In this document: positions 1 through 9,037 of the stretch, one piece after another
How positions within the stretch are numbered: the stretch's first letter is position 1
How the letters are laid out: each line of letters begins with the position of its first letter
Assembly (NCBI GenBank): GCA_030849465.1
Contig: JARVLF010000006.1
Coordinates: forward strand, 1,240,001-1,304,000
Origin: Moesziomyces globuligerus
Lineage: Eukaryota > Basidiomycota > Ustilaginomycetes > Ustilaginales > Ustilaginaceae
Length of the DNA: 64,000 nt
Direction of reading: 5' to 3'
Position numbers and translations under genes: made by a program
The notes under the pieces: model-generated
What the model was told of the DNA's origin: nothing
Databases searched by the model: none
What the model saw: only the letters and a program-made list of their open reading frames with translations

Positions 1-1120
1 CCGCGGTGGTGTGCGTGCGCAGCACGAGCTTCTCCGTCACGCGACGGTCAAAGGGATACCGATAACCGACCGATCCGAATCCACCCTCCTGATGCACCTG
101 CGTGACGCGCTTGAGGTAGTCTTCGGGAATGTGCTTGGCATGCGAAGGATCCTTGATGAAGAACGTGTCCTGCACATCGCGCGCCGGATGCTGCTGAGGC
201 ACAAAGAGCGAGTCAAAGCACCAGAAGGAGGACTCGACAAAGCGGTCCGTAGCCATCTCGGTGAAGCCCATCTCGAAAAAGATGTTGCGGAACTCCTCGC
301 GCACCTTGAGAAGTGGATGCAGCGCTCCGGACGCAGGCACCGCTCCCTCGGCATCAAAGTTGTACTTCTTGAACGGCGCCGTCTGCCACGAGCCGGACTG
401 GAGCATCTCAAAGGTGAGATCCGTCTCGAGCTTCTGCACGGTCAGCGCGAACTCGGCACCCTTGCTGACCGCAAAGTAGACGAGCTTGCGCGTCGCCACG
501 AGCTTCCTCTTGCGGAGCTCGGCGAGCTTCTTGTCGGCGTCGGCCGCGCTGAGACCGCCACTAGCGAGGATCTCGACGAGCTGCTGTTGGATCTCGTCGA
601 CCAGTTCGGCGTCCGACTTGCCGAGGGTGGCGTCGGTGCGGCCAAAAGTGCCGTCGGGGAGCTTCTTGGCCCACTTGTTGCGGAAGGCGTTGCTCTGGGC
701 GTTCTTGAGCGTATCAGCGCCGAGGAGCTGCTTGAGCTCGTCGATCGACTTGCCGACGCCGGACTCGTTGGGCAGCGCCTTGACCAGGCGGATCTCGGGC
801 GAGCCGGTCTGGAGGAGCGCAAAGCCGTCGGGCAGGGGCGCCGAGGTGGTCTCTTCGAGCTTGTCCATCACGATCATCTCCTTGCTCGCCAGCGACTTGA
901 GCACGTCGGACAGCGCCAGCTGCCAGCGTGCGCGCTCCTTGAACACCACCTCGTTCGCCTCGGATCGCTTCACCGGATCCGTCTGGGCGTCGGCAGCGGC
1001 GGTCGAGACCTCGGGTGCAATCAGTCGAGTGTCGGCGATCTTGCCGCCAGACGCAGCGTCCAACGTAGCGAGCACCGCCTCAGCGGTGGGCTCGCCAGAG
1101 AGTCTTGGTAGCGCCGACAT
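1..1120 (-). CDS. FRS2: Phenylalanine--tRNA ligase alpha subunit, cytosolic (3' end cut by window)
   Basis: Charges tRNA-Phe with phenylalanine in the cytosol as the alpha chain of the alpha2-beta2 class II synthetase. The reading frame is open from the ATG at 1120 (MSALPRLSGEP) to the window edge, giving about 373 residues. The N-terminal part carries the winged-helix-like tRNA-binding region. The start of the class II catalytic core is then clear: HPLLKVREEFRNIFFEMGF, followed by VESSFWCFDSLFVPQQHPAR and DTFFI, which are signature stretches of this family. The C-terminal catalytic motifs lie outside the window, so the gene is partial. It is divergent from the membrane protein gene at 1863, with about 740 bp shared upstream. 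That intergenic stretch has a TGAGTCA/CACGTG site that could link it to amino-acid control (inference). No intron is visible. Identification is very secure. Confidence 0.95.
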   Translation of the reverse strand, partial: MSALPRLSGEPTAEAVLATLDAASGGKIADTRLIAPEVSTAAADAQTDPVKRSEANEVVFKERARWQLALSDVLKSLASKEMIVMDKLEETTSAPLPDGFALLQTGSPEIRLVKALPNESGVGKSIDELKQLLGADTLKNAQSNAFRNKWAKKLPDGTFGRTDATLGKSDAELVDEIQQQLVEILASGGLSAADADKKLAELRKRKLVATRKLVYFAVSKGAEFALTVQKLETDLTFEMLQSGSWQTAPFKKYNFDAEGAVPASGALHPLLKVREEFRNIFFEMGFTEMATDRFVESSFWCFDSLFVPQQHPARDVQDTFFIKDPSHAKHIPEDYLKRVTQVHQEGGFGSVGYRYPFDRRVTEKLVLRTHTTA

Positions 1121-1862
1121 TGTGTGTGTCTTGTGTGTGTATGCAGATGCGAGTACGCTGAGGAGGCGGCGGCGAAGTGCGCGAGATCAGCTAGGTCGCC
1201 GTGGATGTGGTGGCACGGATCTGCGGGTGAAGTAGATGGGTGGTGGATGCCGTGCGGGCTGTAGATACGGAGGCAGACGTATCGGCTGCACACAGCGACG
1301 TGGTGAGGATAGGTAGTGATGAGCCGTCGCGATCAGGATGAAGGAAGGATCAAGGTGGTCGGTTGACGAGGATCGCGACAAAGCCCTCCCGAAGCCTGAG
1401 AGTCCAAGGGCGCTTTGTGCTGCGTGCTTCTTCCGAGCGCACCGCTGCCTTTTCCAGCCAATTTTCCTCAGCCCGCTTGCCGGAATAATGAGTCACGTGG
1501 AGGCCATTTTTTCGTGGCAAGAGAACAGCGGCCTAACAGCATAGATCAAAGCGCAGCTCTGGCGCTGATCCGCCCTTCGAGGCTCCGCGTCTCCACGGAT
1601 CGCTTCACAACAATCTCGGTGTGCTGGTGAGCGACGCCGTGACCGCGCGGCATCGAGCGCAGCTGCCTTTGCATCCCGATACCAGCATGCATGCACGTTT
1701 GAGCTTAACCTTGGGCGTTGCGCTGAGCATCTAGCTTGTGCGACGGTGGCTGATCGCTGTGGACTCGACGATGTGGCTCCCTTCCAACCACGTCGTCGTA
1801 CGACTTTGCTTTCGCTTCATATCGCATTCAAGAAGCAGGGGAGCGTTCTTCATAAGTGAGGC
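1121..1862. other. Divergent intergenic region with TGAGTCA/CACGTG element
   Basis: Shared upstream region of the FRS2 gene (-) and the membrane protein gene (+). No open frame here looks coding. A TGAGTCA (AP-1/Gcn4-type) at 1489-1495 overlaps a CACGTG E-box at 1494-1499. Other short elements were not resolved. Confidence 0.6.
1489..1499. promoter_or_regulatory. Overlapping Gcn4-type TGAGTCA and CACGTG box
   Basis: The sequence reads TGAGTCACGTG. TGAGTCA is the bZIP (AP-1/Gcn4/Cpc1) core and CACGTG is the bHLH (Cbf1/Pho4 type) core. It lies about 370 bp upstream of the FRS2 start codon and about 365 bp upstream of the divergent gene. Fungal aminoacyl-tRNA synthetase genes are commonly under Gcn4/Cpc1 control, so a role in general amino-acid control is a reasonable inference, not shown. 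Confidence 0.4.
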
Positions 1863-3480
1863 ATGCCTCTGATCACATCAGTATCGAGACTGGCGCCGCA
1901 GCCGTGCGGAATTTCGCTGGCCTGGACCTCGGCCCTGCTCGGAGGCATCGCACTCCGCGAAGAGGATCTGGCCCCGTAAGTACCCCGTCAGGTGCTAGAC
2001 TCGGGCCCTCGCGTACTTACTCTGCTCCGATCTTGGCTTTTCGCGAGCTACGTGGCAGGAGCATGGTGCTGTTCTTCATCCTGCTGACGTTCCTCGTCAT
2101 CGGAGGGCTGCGCGTCTATCAGGGGCGACGGATGTCATCGATCCTGATCGTCTTTGTGCCGACGTTGTGCTTCGTCGTGTCTCTCGACGTCTGGTCAGCG
2201 GTGCGAGCCGATCTGTCTAATCGCTCACACTCGTCCGCATCGCTGATCCAGACCTATGCGGGGCTGACCGAGCTGGTAGCTGCCAATGGCCTGGTCGGGT
2301 GTGCGCCGATGCTACTGACCGAGACGAGCCACCAGATCTTTGGGCTGCTGGCTAAACGTCTAGATCCAGCCGCACGCAAGTGGGTCCGATACACATCGTA
2401 CGCGGCCAGACTGATGAACCTCGTCGCGCTCATCATGGCTGTCGTTGCCACGAGCGACCTCGCTTCTTGTAAGTGTCCACCCCCTCGATGAGTAAAAGGA
2501 GGCGATTGCTGACAACGGCGAGCATGGGCGGATGGCAGATACGACGGCGTGGCTGGATCAGATGCGACTTGTAGCTGTGGTCGCGGATGCAGCCGGGCTG
2601 CTGTGTGGAACGAACACGCTCGGGCGAGACCTGACACTACTACCCCTGACCGCAAGTGGCATCCAAGTCGTCGTGCTGTCGGTCCTGGTCATCCTGTAAG
2701 TCCCAACACAGCGTACCAAACTTAATTTCGGTGACAACTGACGCAACGCTGGTCATTTGACCGAGTATAGGACGATCTGCATCCGATTGAGGTATCGGTT
2801 AGCGGTCGGAGTGGTGATCCATGTGATCTGTATCCAGCTCTGCCTCGCGTTGCACTACACGTGGAGATGCGTACGCGACTGGGCAGCGCTGCAGCTCTAT
2901 CTCGACGGCGAATGGTCCCACACCTCTACGTCTGCATCCATCGATCCACAGGGACTGCAAGACCTGGCTCACCGACTGCGCAGAGAGGCCGAAAACCCCA
3001 CCCTCTTTTATCTGCTTGGCGTCGTTCCACTTGTGTAGGTCCAACTCCCGACCACACTCACCTGCTTCTGATTCGCACTAACGGTTTTTGCGTTCCGTGC
3101 GCTTTAGTTTGGCGATGATTTTGGTATATACAGTCAACCTGGCGTCGTACACGGATCCTCCGGCGACGAGTGCGGCGCCCAGGCCACGAACGCGCTTCCG
3201 ATTGATGCTCGATCCGGCCGCACCCAAGATCGAGCTCCTGCCGACCAAGGCCGACGCGAGCAAGGACAAGGACAAAGCTCCAGGCAAGGGTGGCAAGGGC
3301 AAGACCGATGCCAAGAGCAACGCCGAGACGCTCGTCGTCAAGCGCGGCTGGCTCGGCAGATGGTCTGTCAAGCCAGCCCCACAAGGCCCTTCGTGGACGA
3401 GCAGAGCCACGAACCACGTCAAACGCAGAGTGCGCAGCTGGATCATGGGCTGGTCATCCCCCCCACCCACAGCTTCCTAA
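1863..3480 (+). CDS. Unknown multi-pass membrane protein, five exons
   Basis: Function not recognised. My spliced model is 1863-1975, 2059-2468, 2539-2695, 2771-3034 and 3108-3480, which keeps one frame throughout (1,317 nt, 438 residues). Donors are GTAAGT (three) and GTAGGT; acceptors are CAG, CAG, TAG and TAG. The first exon reads MPLITSVSRLAPQPCGISL. About seven to nine hydrophobic segments follow, for example VLFFILLTFLVIGG, ILIVFVPTLCFVVSLDV, LMNLVALIMAVVATSD, GIQVVVLSVLVIL, LAVGVVIHVICIQLCLAL and LFYLLGVVPLVLAMILVYTV. The layout suggests a seven-helix-like integral membrane protein with a lysine-rich cytosolic tail (around residues 350-400, KADASKDKDKAPGKGGKGK). A fungal GPCR-like or DUF-type family is possible but I cannot name it. 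Four introns make it the most intron-rich gene here. The exact start and the first splice need transcript support. Confidence 0.72.
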
Positions 3481-3605
3481 TCCAAAATTTCTCAGACACG
3501 TAAGCTCACACTTAGACCACAAGGTTCAGTCTGACTCACACACAATGTTGGCAATGATGCTCGCGGGTAAGTGTGGATTGCTCAGAGCGGTGGTCGGAGT
3601 GGTAT

Positions 3606-4736
3606 CTAGCGGAAGTATTCTGCGCGGCGAGCGTTGATGCCGTATTCACCGAGAGCAGCGGAGAGATCGTCCATGGTGAGCACCGTTCTGGAGCGGTCCC
3701 TCGCGCCGGGCGGCAATGTTGAGCCCGCAGCGCCTGCTGCCGCCGCTCCGCCCGCACCCGCCGCACCGGCAGCGCCCCCAACCTGACCACGCGGACGACC
3801 ACCTGGGCCGGCATTGGTACGGATGCGCGCATACTGGAAGGCATCGGCGGCAATGTCGCTGACAAACTTCTCGGCGGCGAGCGAGAGGAGCCTCTTGAGG
3901 CGGAGGTCGTGGCACTCGAAGCCCACCTTTTCGAGGTAGAAGTCGGTGACCTGGTCGGGTATCAAGGGCGTGTATCCATCGAGCAGCTGGAGGAACTCGG
4001 CGAGCGTACGGTCCTTCCTCGACTCCTCCTCTTCTCTGCGCGACATGGTGTGGTTCGGCGCACTCTGCGCTGCTGTTGCGGCCGCAGCGCCGGCGGCAGC
4101 GGACGAAGAGGTGGAAGGCATGGGCTCGTCATTGTCTGCGGCACCCGATGGCGCTGCTGCGGAGGCGGTCGTCTGGGTAGGCGTGGCAGCACCGGAGCGC
4201 GTGCCGTCAAGACCACGTCGGGAGACGTACTTGGAGAGGTCCTCCTGCGTGGCGACACCGAGGACGAACGCTCTGCCCGGGTCGGTGATGAAGGCGAACG
4301 GGTGGGACTGGAGGAAGACCTCGAGCTCGGCGAGGCCGGTGTCGGGCGTGATGACGGTGTACGTGGCGGCAGGATCGGCTGAGGTGGAGGCGGGCGCGCC
4401 GCTGGAGAACTTGGTCATGATGGTGGCGACGGTCTGGTCGGTGTTGGCGCTCTTGACGTGCTCCTCGAGGCGGTCCTTCTGGACGTAGCCGAGCAGCTTG
4501 CGGTTCTTGTCGCTGACGAGCGGCAGCTGCGAATAGTCGTGGTCGAGGGCGACGCGGAGGGCTGAGGCGATGGACGTGGAGCGCGGCACCGAGATCGCGG
4601 GGGGTACCTGGAGATCCTCGACGGTGGCACCGCGGTACTTTGCAACGAGCGAGGCAGAAGGCGCAGGCGGCTGGCCTACGGGCGCCGACTGCGGGCCCGA
4701 GATGGGCGCCGTGACGGCTGGAGAGGCGTTGGACAT
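3606..4736 (-). CDS. TAF10: CBS-domain protein fused to TAF10 (TFIID/SAGA subunit)
   Basis: The single uninterrupted frame (376 residues from ATG 4736, MSNASPAV) joins two unrelated modules. Residues 39-110 and 125-176 are a pair of CBS motifs (for example TIMTKF in the first and FITDPGRAFVLGVATQEDL in the second), as found in small stand-alone fungal CBS proteins. A Thr/Ala/Ser-rich linker (177-230) follows. Residue 231 is an in-frame Met (4046) that starts a complete TAF10: SRREEEESRKDRTLAEFLQLLDGY, VTDFYLEKVGFECHDLRLKRL, AAEKFVSDIAADAFQYARI, then a Gly/Ala loop and VLTMDDLSAALGEYGI. TAF10 is a histone-fold subunit of TFIID and SAGA. No donor/acceptor pair is obvious in the linker. The ATG at 4046 sits in a good context (CACACC), so a separate TAF10 could also be made. 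The frame stays open upstream to 4934, but the ATG at 4736 is the natural start. Confidence 0.85.
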   Translation of the reverse strand: MSNASPAVTAPISGPQSAPVGQPPAPSASLVAKYRGATVEDLQVPPAISVPRSTSIASALRVALDHDYSQLPLVSDKNRKLLGYVQKDRLEEHVKSANTDQTVATIMTKFSSGAPASTSADPAATYTVITPDTGLAELEVFLQSHPFAFITDPGRAFVLGVATQEDLSKYVSRRGLDGTRSGAATPTQTTASAAAPSGAADNDEPMPSTSSSAAAGAAAATAAQSAPNHTMSRREEEESRKDRTLAEFLQLLDGYTPLIPDQVTDFYLEKVGFECHDLRLKRLLSLAAEKFVSDIAADAFQYARIRTNAGPGGRPRGQVGGAAGAAGAGGAAAAGAAGSTLPPGARDRSRTVLTMDDLSAALGEYGINARRAEYFR

Positions 4737-6762
4737 GGCGGCAGCGGGTAGGATGAGAGCACGCTGTTGAGGTGGTGGATGCGAAGGAAAAGTAACACAC
4801 CGCGATGGGGCCGAAGTAGCTGCAGCCGTGCAGCCGCCTCCACGGCCACTCCTCGCAGGCGCAGGTGCAGGTGCAGGTGATCGACTTAGGCTCAGTCTCA
4901 GTCTCTCTGAGCTGGTGGGGCCGAATTTCACCAACCTTCTCGCGTCACGTGTCGTGCTGTGCTGTCTGTCTTTTTTCTTTTTCTTTTCTGGAGAGGTTGG
5001 AGGGCTAAAGTCTCACATTGGCTGACCAGGCGGCGCCAGAGCGTGCCGAGGTCAAAGAGCAGCGCAGCGAGCTCCTCCTCCTTTCTTCTTTTCCTTAACT
5101 CATTACGTTCTCGTATTGTGGGAACAAGGGGCACCATAGCAACCTCTTATTCCTCTATCTCGACGAACCAGATCCGCACCTTCACCGGCTGCAAATGAGA
5201 AGGTCTTCTCGTGTTTTTGCATCGACCAAACCCCTCCCGCTAACCCGGGCTGGGTCCACGGCGTAGGAACAGGACCTCGGCTCGCACATTTCTTCTTCTC
5301 CTTCTCGCCCTTTCCTTTCTCACCTTGTCTTGAACGCTACGGCAGCAATGACCACCCCTTTACGCCATCACTCGACGGCCTTGCACGAGGCTCCTCGGCC
5401 CCTTGGCTCTTACATCGGCCTCTCGTGCGGAGGGTGGAGTGACGATGCAGTTGAATGGGCCTACGCGAAGCCATGCAGCGAGCCACATGGCCAGACTCAC
5501 GAGCTTGCGGGATGTCTGACGCACGATCTCGGCTTCTGCTGTGGTCTTTGCCGCCCGCTGATCAGACGCCGGACTGCAACGAATGGTGAGCGTGCCTGGA
5601 TCGGAACGGAATCAGATTGGATAGCCGGATGGACCGGATCATGCGTCCTTGGCAGTGAAGCTTCTCGCTGTCTTGCAAATTGTGAGAATAGCCAAGCAGA
5701 TGCGTTTTCCCGGGGGCCACCAAAGATTGGCGAGATGGTGTGCTCCCTGCCAAGCCACAGCGCAACAGATCGTTATTTCGAGCTTGGAAAAGCACGACAT
5801 TCCACACGCGCCTTTGCCCATCCGCTGGGCTTTGGCTAAAGCGCGCTCGTTGCACGTCAGATTTGGCACCATGCACGTCAAAGCCCTCAACCACCAACCG
5901 ACTGCAAACCCTTCCGCACTCGTCTAGCTTCCCTGCTTCACGGGCTCCCACGCAGTTTGATCTTCAGCTCAGCTGCTTGTGGACGGTCGTTGGTCCCTCT
6001 GCGTCTGTCGGTCAAGAGCCTGGCGATGGCTCAGTCGCTTCAGCCTGATTAGAAACACGTTTGGGCTGCCTTTCCAACAGCGGTGTCATGGCATCGCAGG
6101 CTCGTTTCTGTGGCCCTGGCCCTCGACCCTCGTGTGCACAGCAGATCGTCAGCTGTAGCTTGGCCGTCCGACCTACTGTAACTATACACTTGAGCGCCGT
6201 GCCTCGCTCGCCATCCCGATATCCGACCCTTCCCCAACGCCAAGCCACAGACGCCTGTAGCACGCAACCCTGCCGGTCGAGTCCACCATCTCCACCTCGC
6301 CGACGCTTCCCTCCCTCTCCTCTGGACTCCACAGAGTGCACGAGACCTTTCTTCGCGATGTGGCCCATGGTTACAAGGCCGAGGAAGCGGTCGCACCTCG
6401 GGCCGCAGATGGCGAAAGATGGTTAAGCGCACGCGACGCACCCTGGCCCCATGCTCTCGGCATCGCCCGGACTTGACAGAGAGACGCGAAGCTGAACTGC
6501 GCTCTCGGTCGAATTGCTCCTCCATGCTGTCGCGCATCTGACCATGCTCTCCCTCGCTTCGATTCGAGCCGCCTGGAACCTGCCTTGAGGGAGCCAACTA
6601 GCACATGGACAGTCTAGCGCGGAATCCGTGTATAGCCGCACCGCCAACCAGCCTCCCTTCTCAACACTTGCCTTATCTGGCTGAGAGGACATATAAGCGA
6701 ACCTTATTCGGGCTACCTATCGCCTTTCGTCTCCCGAATCCCTGTCATCCTGTCGAGCAACG
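4737..6762. other. Divergent 2-kb gene-free region
   Basis: Upstream DNA for the CBS-TAF10 gene (-) and the MFS gene (+). It contains GTCACGTG at 4944-4951 (210 bp upstream of the TAF10 fusion) and a pyrimidine-rich tract at about 5288-5330, followed by an ATG at 5348 opening a 163-codon frame (to 5839). That frame has no recognisable domain and I do not call it a gene. Nothing else was supported. Confidence 0.5.
6692..6697 (+). promoter_or_regulatory. TATA box of the MFS transporter gene
   Basis: TATAAG, 66-71 bp upstream of the ATG at 6763 and in the same orientation. The position fits a core promoter with a short 5' leader. Confidence 0.5.
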
Positions 6763-8701
6763 ATGAGTGCGCTTCCCAAACTGCCCAACGATGCTCCGCC
6801 CGTGAGCATCAGCGCACCCAACGCTGCTCTCGACATCACCGTCGCCACCTCCACTCCGCCCGACGGTCGTCACGACTCGCTCTCGTCCTCTTCCATCACG
6901 GACGATGACAAGTCGGCCTCGAAGCACGGCGCATGGTCGCCGGACCACCTCCAAGCCGAGTCGCTGGTCTCTGACGACCTCGCGCCTCTGAGCCGCACGC
7001 ACGTCTTCCAGGACGAAAAGGTCGCCGAGAACTGGCGTCAGCTCTACGAAACTACGCAGTACGAGAACCGTCACCGCTTCGACCCCACCTTTGAGTGGAC
7101 CGTAGCAGAGGAAAGGAGCCTCCTGCGCAAGGTCGACATGCGTGTCCTCGTATGGAGCTGGGTCATGTTCATGTCGCTCGACCTCATCCGCAAGAACATC
7201 AACCGCGCGCTCGCCGACAACTTTCTCGGCGACCTCGGCATGAATCAGAACGACTTCAACAACGGCCAGGTCATCTTCCTCCTCGCCTTTCTCAGCGCAG
7301 AACTCCCCTCGGGCCTCATCTCCAAGAAGCTCGGCGCCGACATTTGGGTCCCCACCCAGATCGTCGCCTGGTCCCTCGTCTCCGGAACCCAAGCCGCGCT
7401 CCAAAACCGCGCGGGCTTCTTCATCACCCGTGCGATCCTCGGTATTTGCCAAGGCGGCTTTCTTCCGGACCAGATCCTGTATCTGAGCTATTGGTATACT
7501 GGCAAGGAGCTCAACACGAGGTTGAGCTGGTTCTACACCGTCTTGGGCCTCAGTCAGATCATCGGATCACTTCTCGCAGCCGGATTTATCGAGCTTCGCG
7601 GCTTGCACGGCCTGGCAGGCTGGCGGTGGCTCTTCCTGTTCGAAGGCGTCATCACAGCGGTCGTCGGCGGTCTTTCGTTCCTCCTTCTCGCGCCCGGTCC
7701 CACTCAGACCAAGGGATGGTTGAGGGGCAAGGATGGTTGGTTCACCGAGAAGGAGGAAAAGATCCTCATCAACCGCGTGCTCAGGGACGACCCTTCCAAG
7801 GGAGACATGAACAACAGAGAAGGCGTCTCGCTCAAAGGTTTGTTCCAATCGCTCGGTGAGAAGGATCTCTGGCCTGTCTACCTGCTTGGTCTGGTGGTCT
7901 TCATCCCCTATTCGCCGCCGCAAACCTATCTGTCGCTCATCCTTAAGCAGCTGGGCTACGGCACCCTGAATGCCAACCTGCTCGCGATCCCGTCGCAGTT
8001 CTTCTTTGCCTTCAACACGATCTGGTACACGTGGCTCTCTGCGCGCTTCAACGAGCGAGGCATCATGGCCTCGCTCTCCAACGTCTGGAACATCGCCTTC
8101 CTCATCCCGCTCTACCTGCTCGAGCACAGCTCGTCCGAGTACTACAACTGGGTCCGCTACGCCCTCATCACCCTACTCACCTCGGTCCCCTACTGTAAGT
8201 CCTCATCCTTCGGCAGCCGTTGGCTTTAAGAATGTTCCACTGACATATTTGGTGGGGGATTGGATGTTTGCAGGCCATCCGTTTTTGATCGGGTGGGTGT
8301 CGCAGAACTCGCAGTCGGTGCGCAACCGAGCAGTTTCGCTGTGTCTGTACAACATGTCGGTACAGGTGGGCTCGATCCTCTCCACCCGCGTGTATACGAA
8401 TGGCGACAAGCCGTACTACCGCAAGGGCAACTTGGCGCTCGTGGTGCTCGCCGCGTTTTCCATCGTCCTCTGCTGGCTCGTCAAGCTGTACTACATCAAG
8501 CGCAACCAGACCAAACGCAGGATCTGGGACGCTCTCACCCCGGACCAGCAATTGTAAGCATCATCTCGCCACGGCAAAAGGCGTTGCGGAGCGCAGAGGT
8601 ACTGACCGAGGTCTTTGTTTCGATCCGCATCCTGCAGGCAGTACAAGCTCACCACCAAGGACGAGGGCGCCAAACGTCTCGATGTCTTTTTCGTCCATTA
8701 A
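6763..8701 (+). CDS. MFS transporter, anion:cation symporter family (allantoate permease type)
   Basis: Plasma-membrane major facilitator likely taking up an organic anion or vitamin; family members carry allantoate, nicotinate, pantothenate or biotin, and the substrate cannot be read here. Spliced model: 6763-8194, 8274-8553, 8638-8701 (591 residues). Donors are GTAAGT and GTAAGC; both acceptors are CAG. After about 115 hydrophilic residues, the family opening EERSLLRKVDMRVLVWSWVM appears, followed by typical ACS stretches: LSAELPSGLISKKLGADIWVP, FFITRAILGICQGGFLPDQIL, YWYTGKELNTRLSWFYT and GLAGWRWLFLFEG, then a second six-helix half with AFNTIWYTWLSARFNERGI. The 3' splices restore the end LQYKLTTKDEGAKRLDVFFVH, as is usual for this family; the unspliced frame would stop early at 8229. 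A TATA box lies about 70 bp upstream. The gene is convergent with the bromodomain-like gene. Confidence 0.93.
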
Positions 8702-9037
8702 ACCTGCCACGGCATTGACTTCTCGAACTGCACATCAGGTCGAACTTGATGGAATAGAAATGAATAGAATGCAGCTGGTCGAATGAATCAAGACCGAGTC
8801 TGTGGCCAAGGCATGGGTCGGAATCGGGAGCGTGGCGCCGAGCATCTCGATGTCTGATCCGCTCCCCCTGCATGCCAACATCGCCCCGACTCAGGATCAA
8901 CTCGGTTGAGAACGGCACGTCAGCACAGACGGAAGGATCAGGAATGAGTGTGCGGATGGTATGGATTTGCGACGAGACTGAGTGAGTGTATGAATGCATG
9001 GGATGTGGCTGGATGTGGTATTCCGGTGCGAGGGCGC
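8702..9037. other. Convergent 3' intergenic region
   Basis: About 335 bp between the ends of the MFS gene (+) and the bromodomain-like gene (-). It should hold both 3' untranslated regions. I see no gene or repeat in it. Confidence 0.6.

Noticed and set aside
3606..4934. Longer start for the CBS-TAF10 gene (to 4934)
   Set aside because: The extra 66 residues are Pro/Ser/Arg-rich with no conservation pattern, and the ATG at 4736 opens directly onto the CBS module.
5348..5839. 163-codon plus-strand frame after a CT-rich tract
   Set aside because: The context looks like a fungal leader and ATG, but the peptide has no domain, odd Cys/Trp spread and overlaps equally long frames in other phases. 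Not enough to call a gene.
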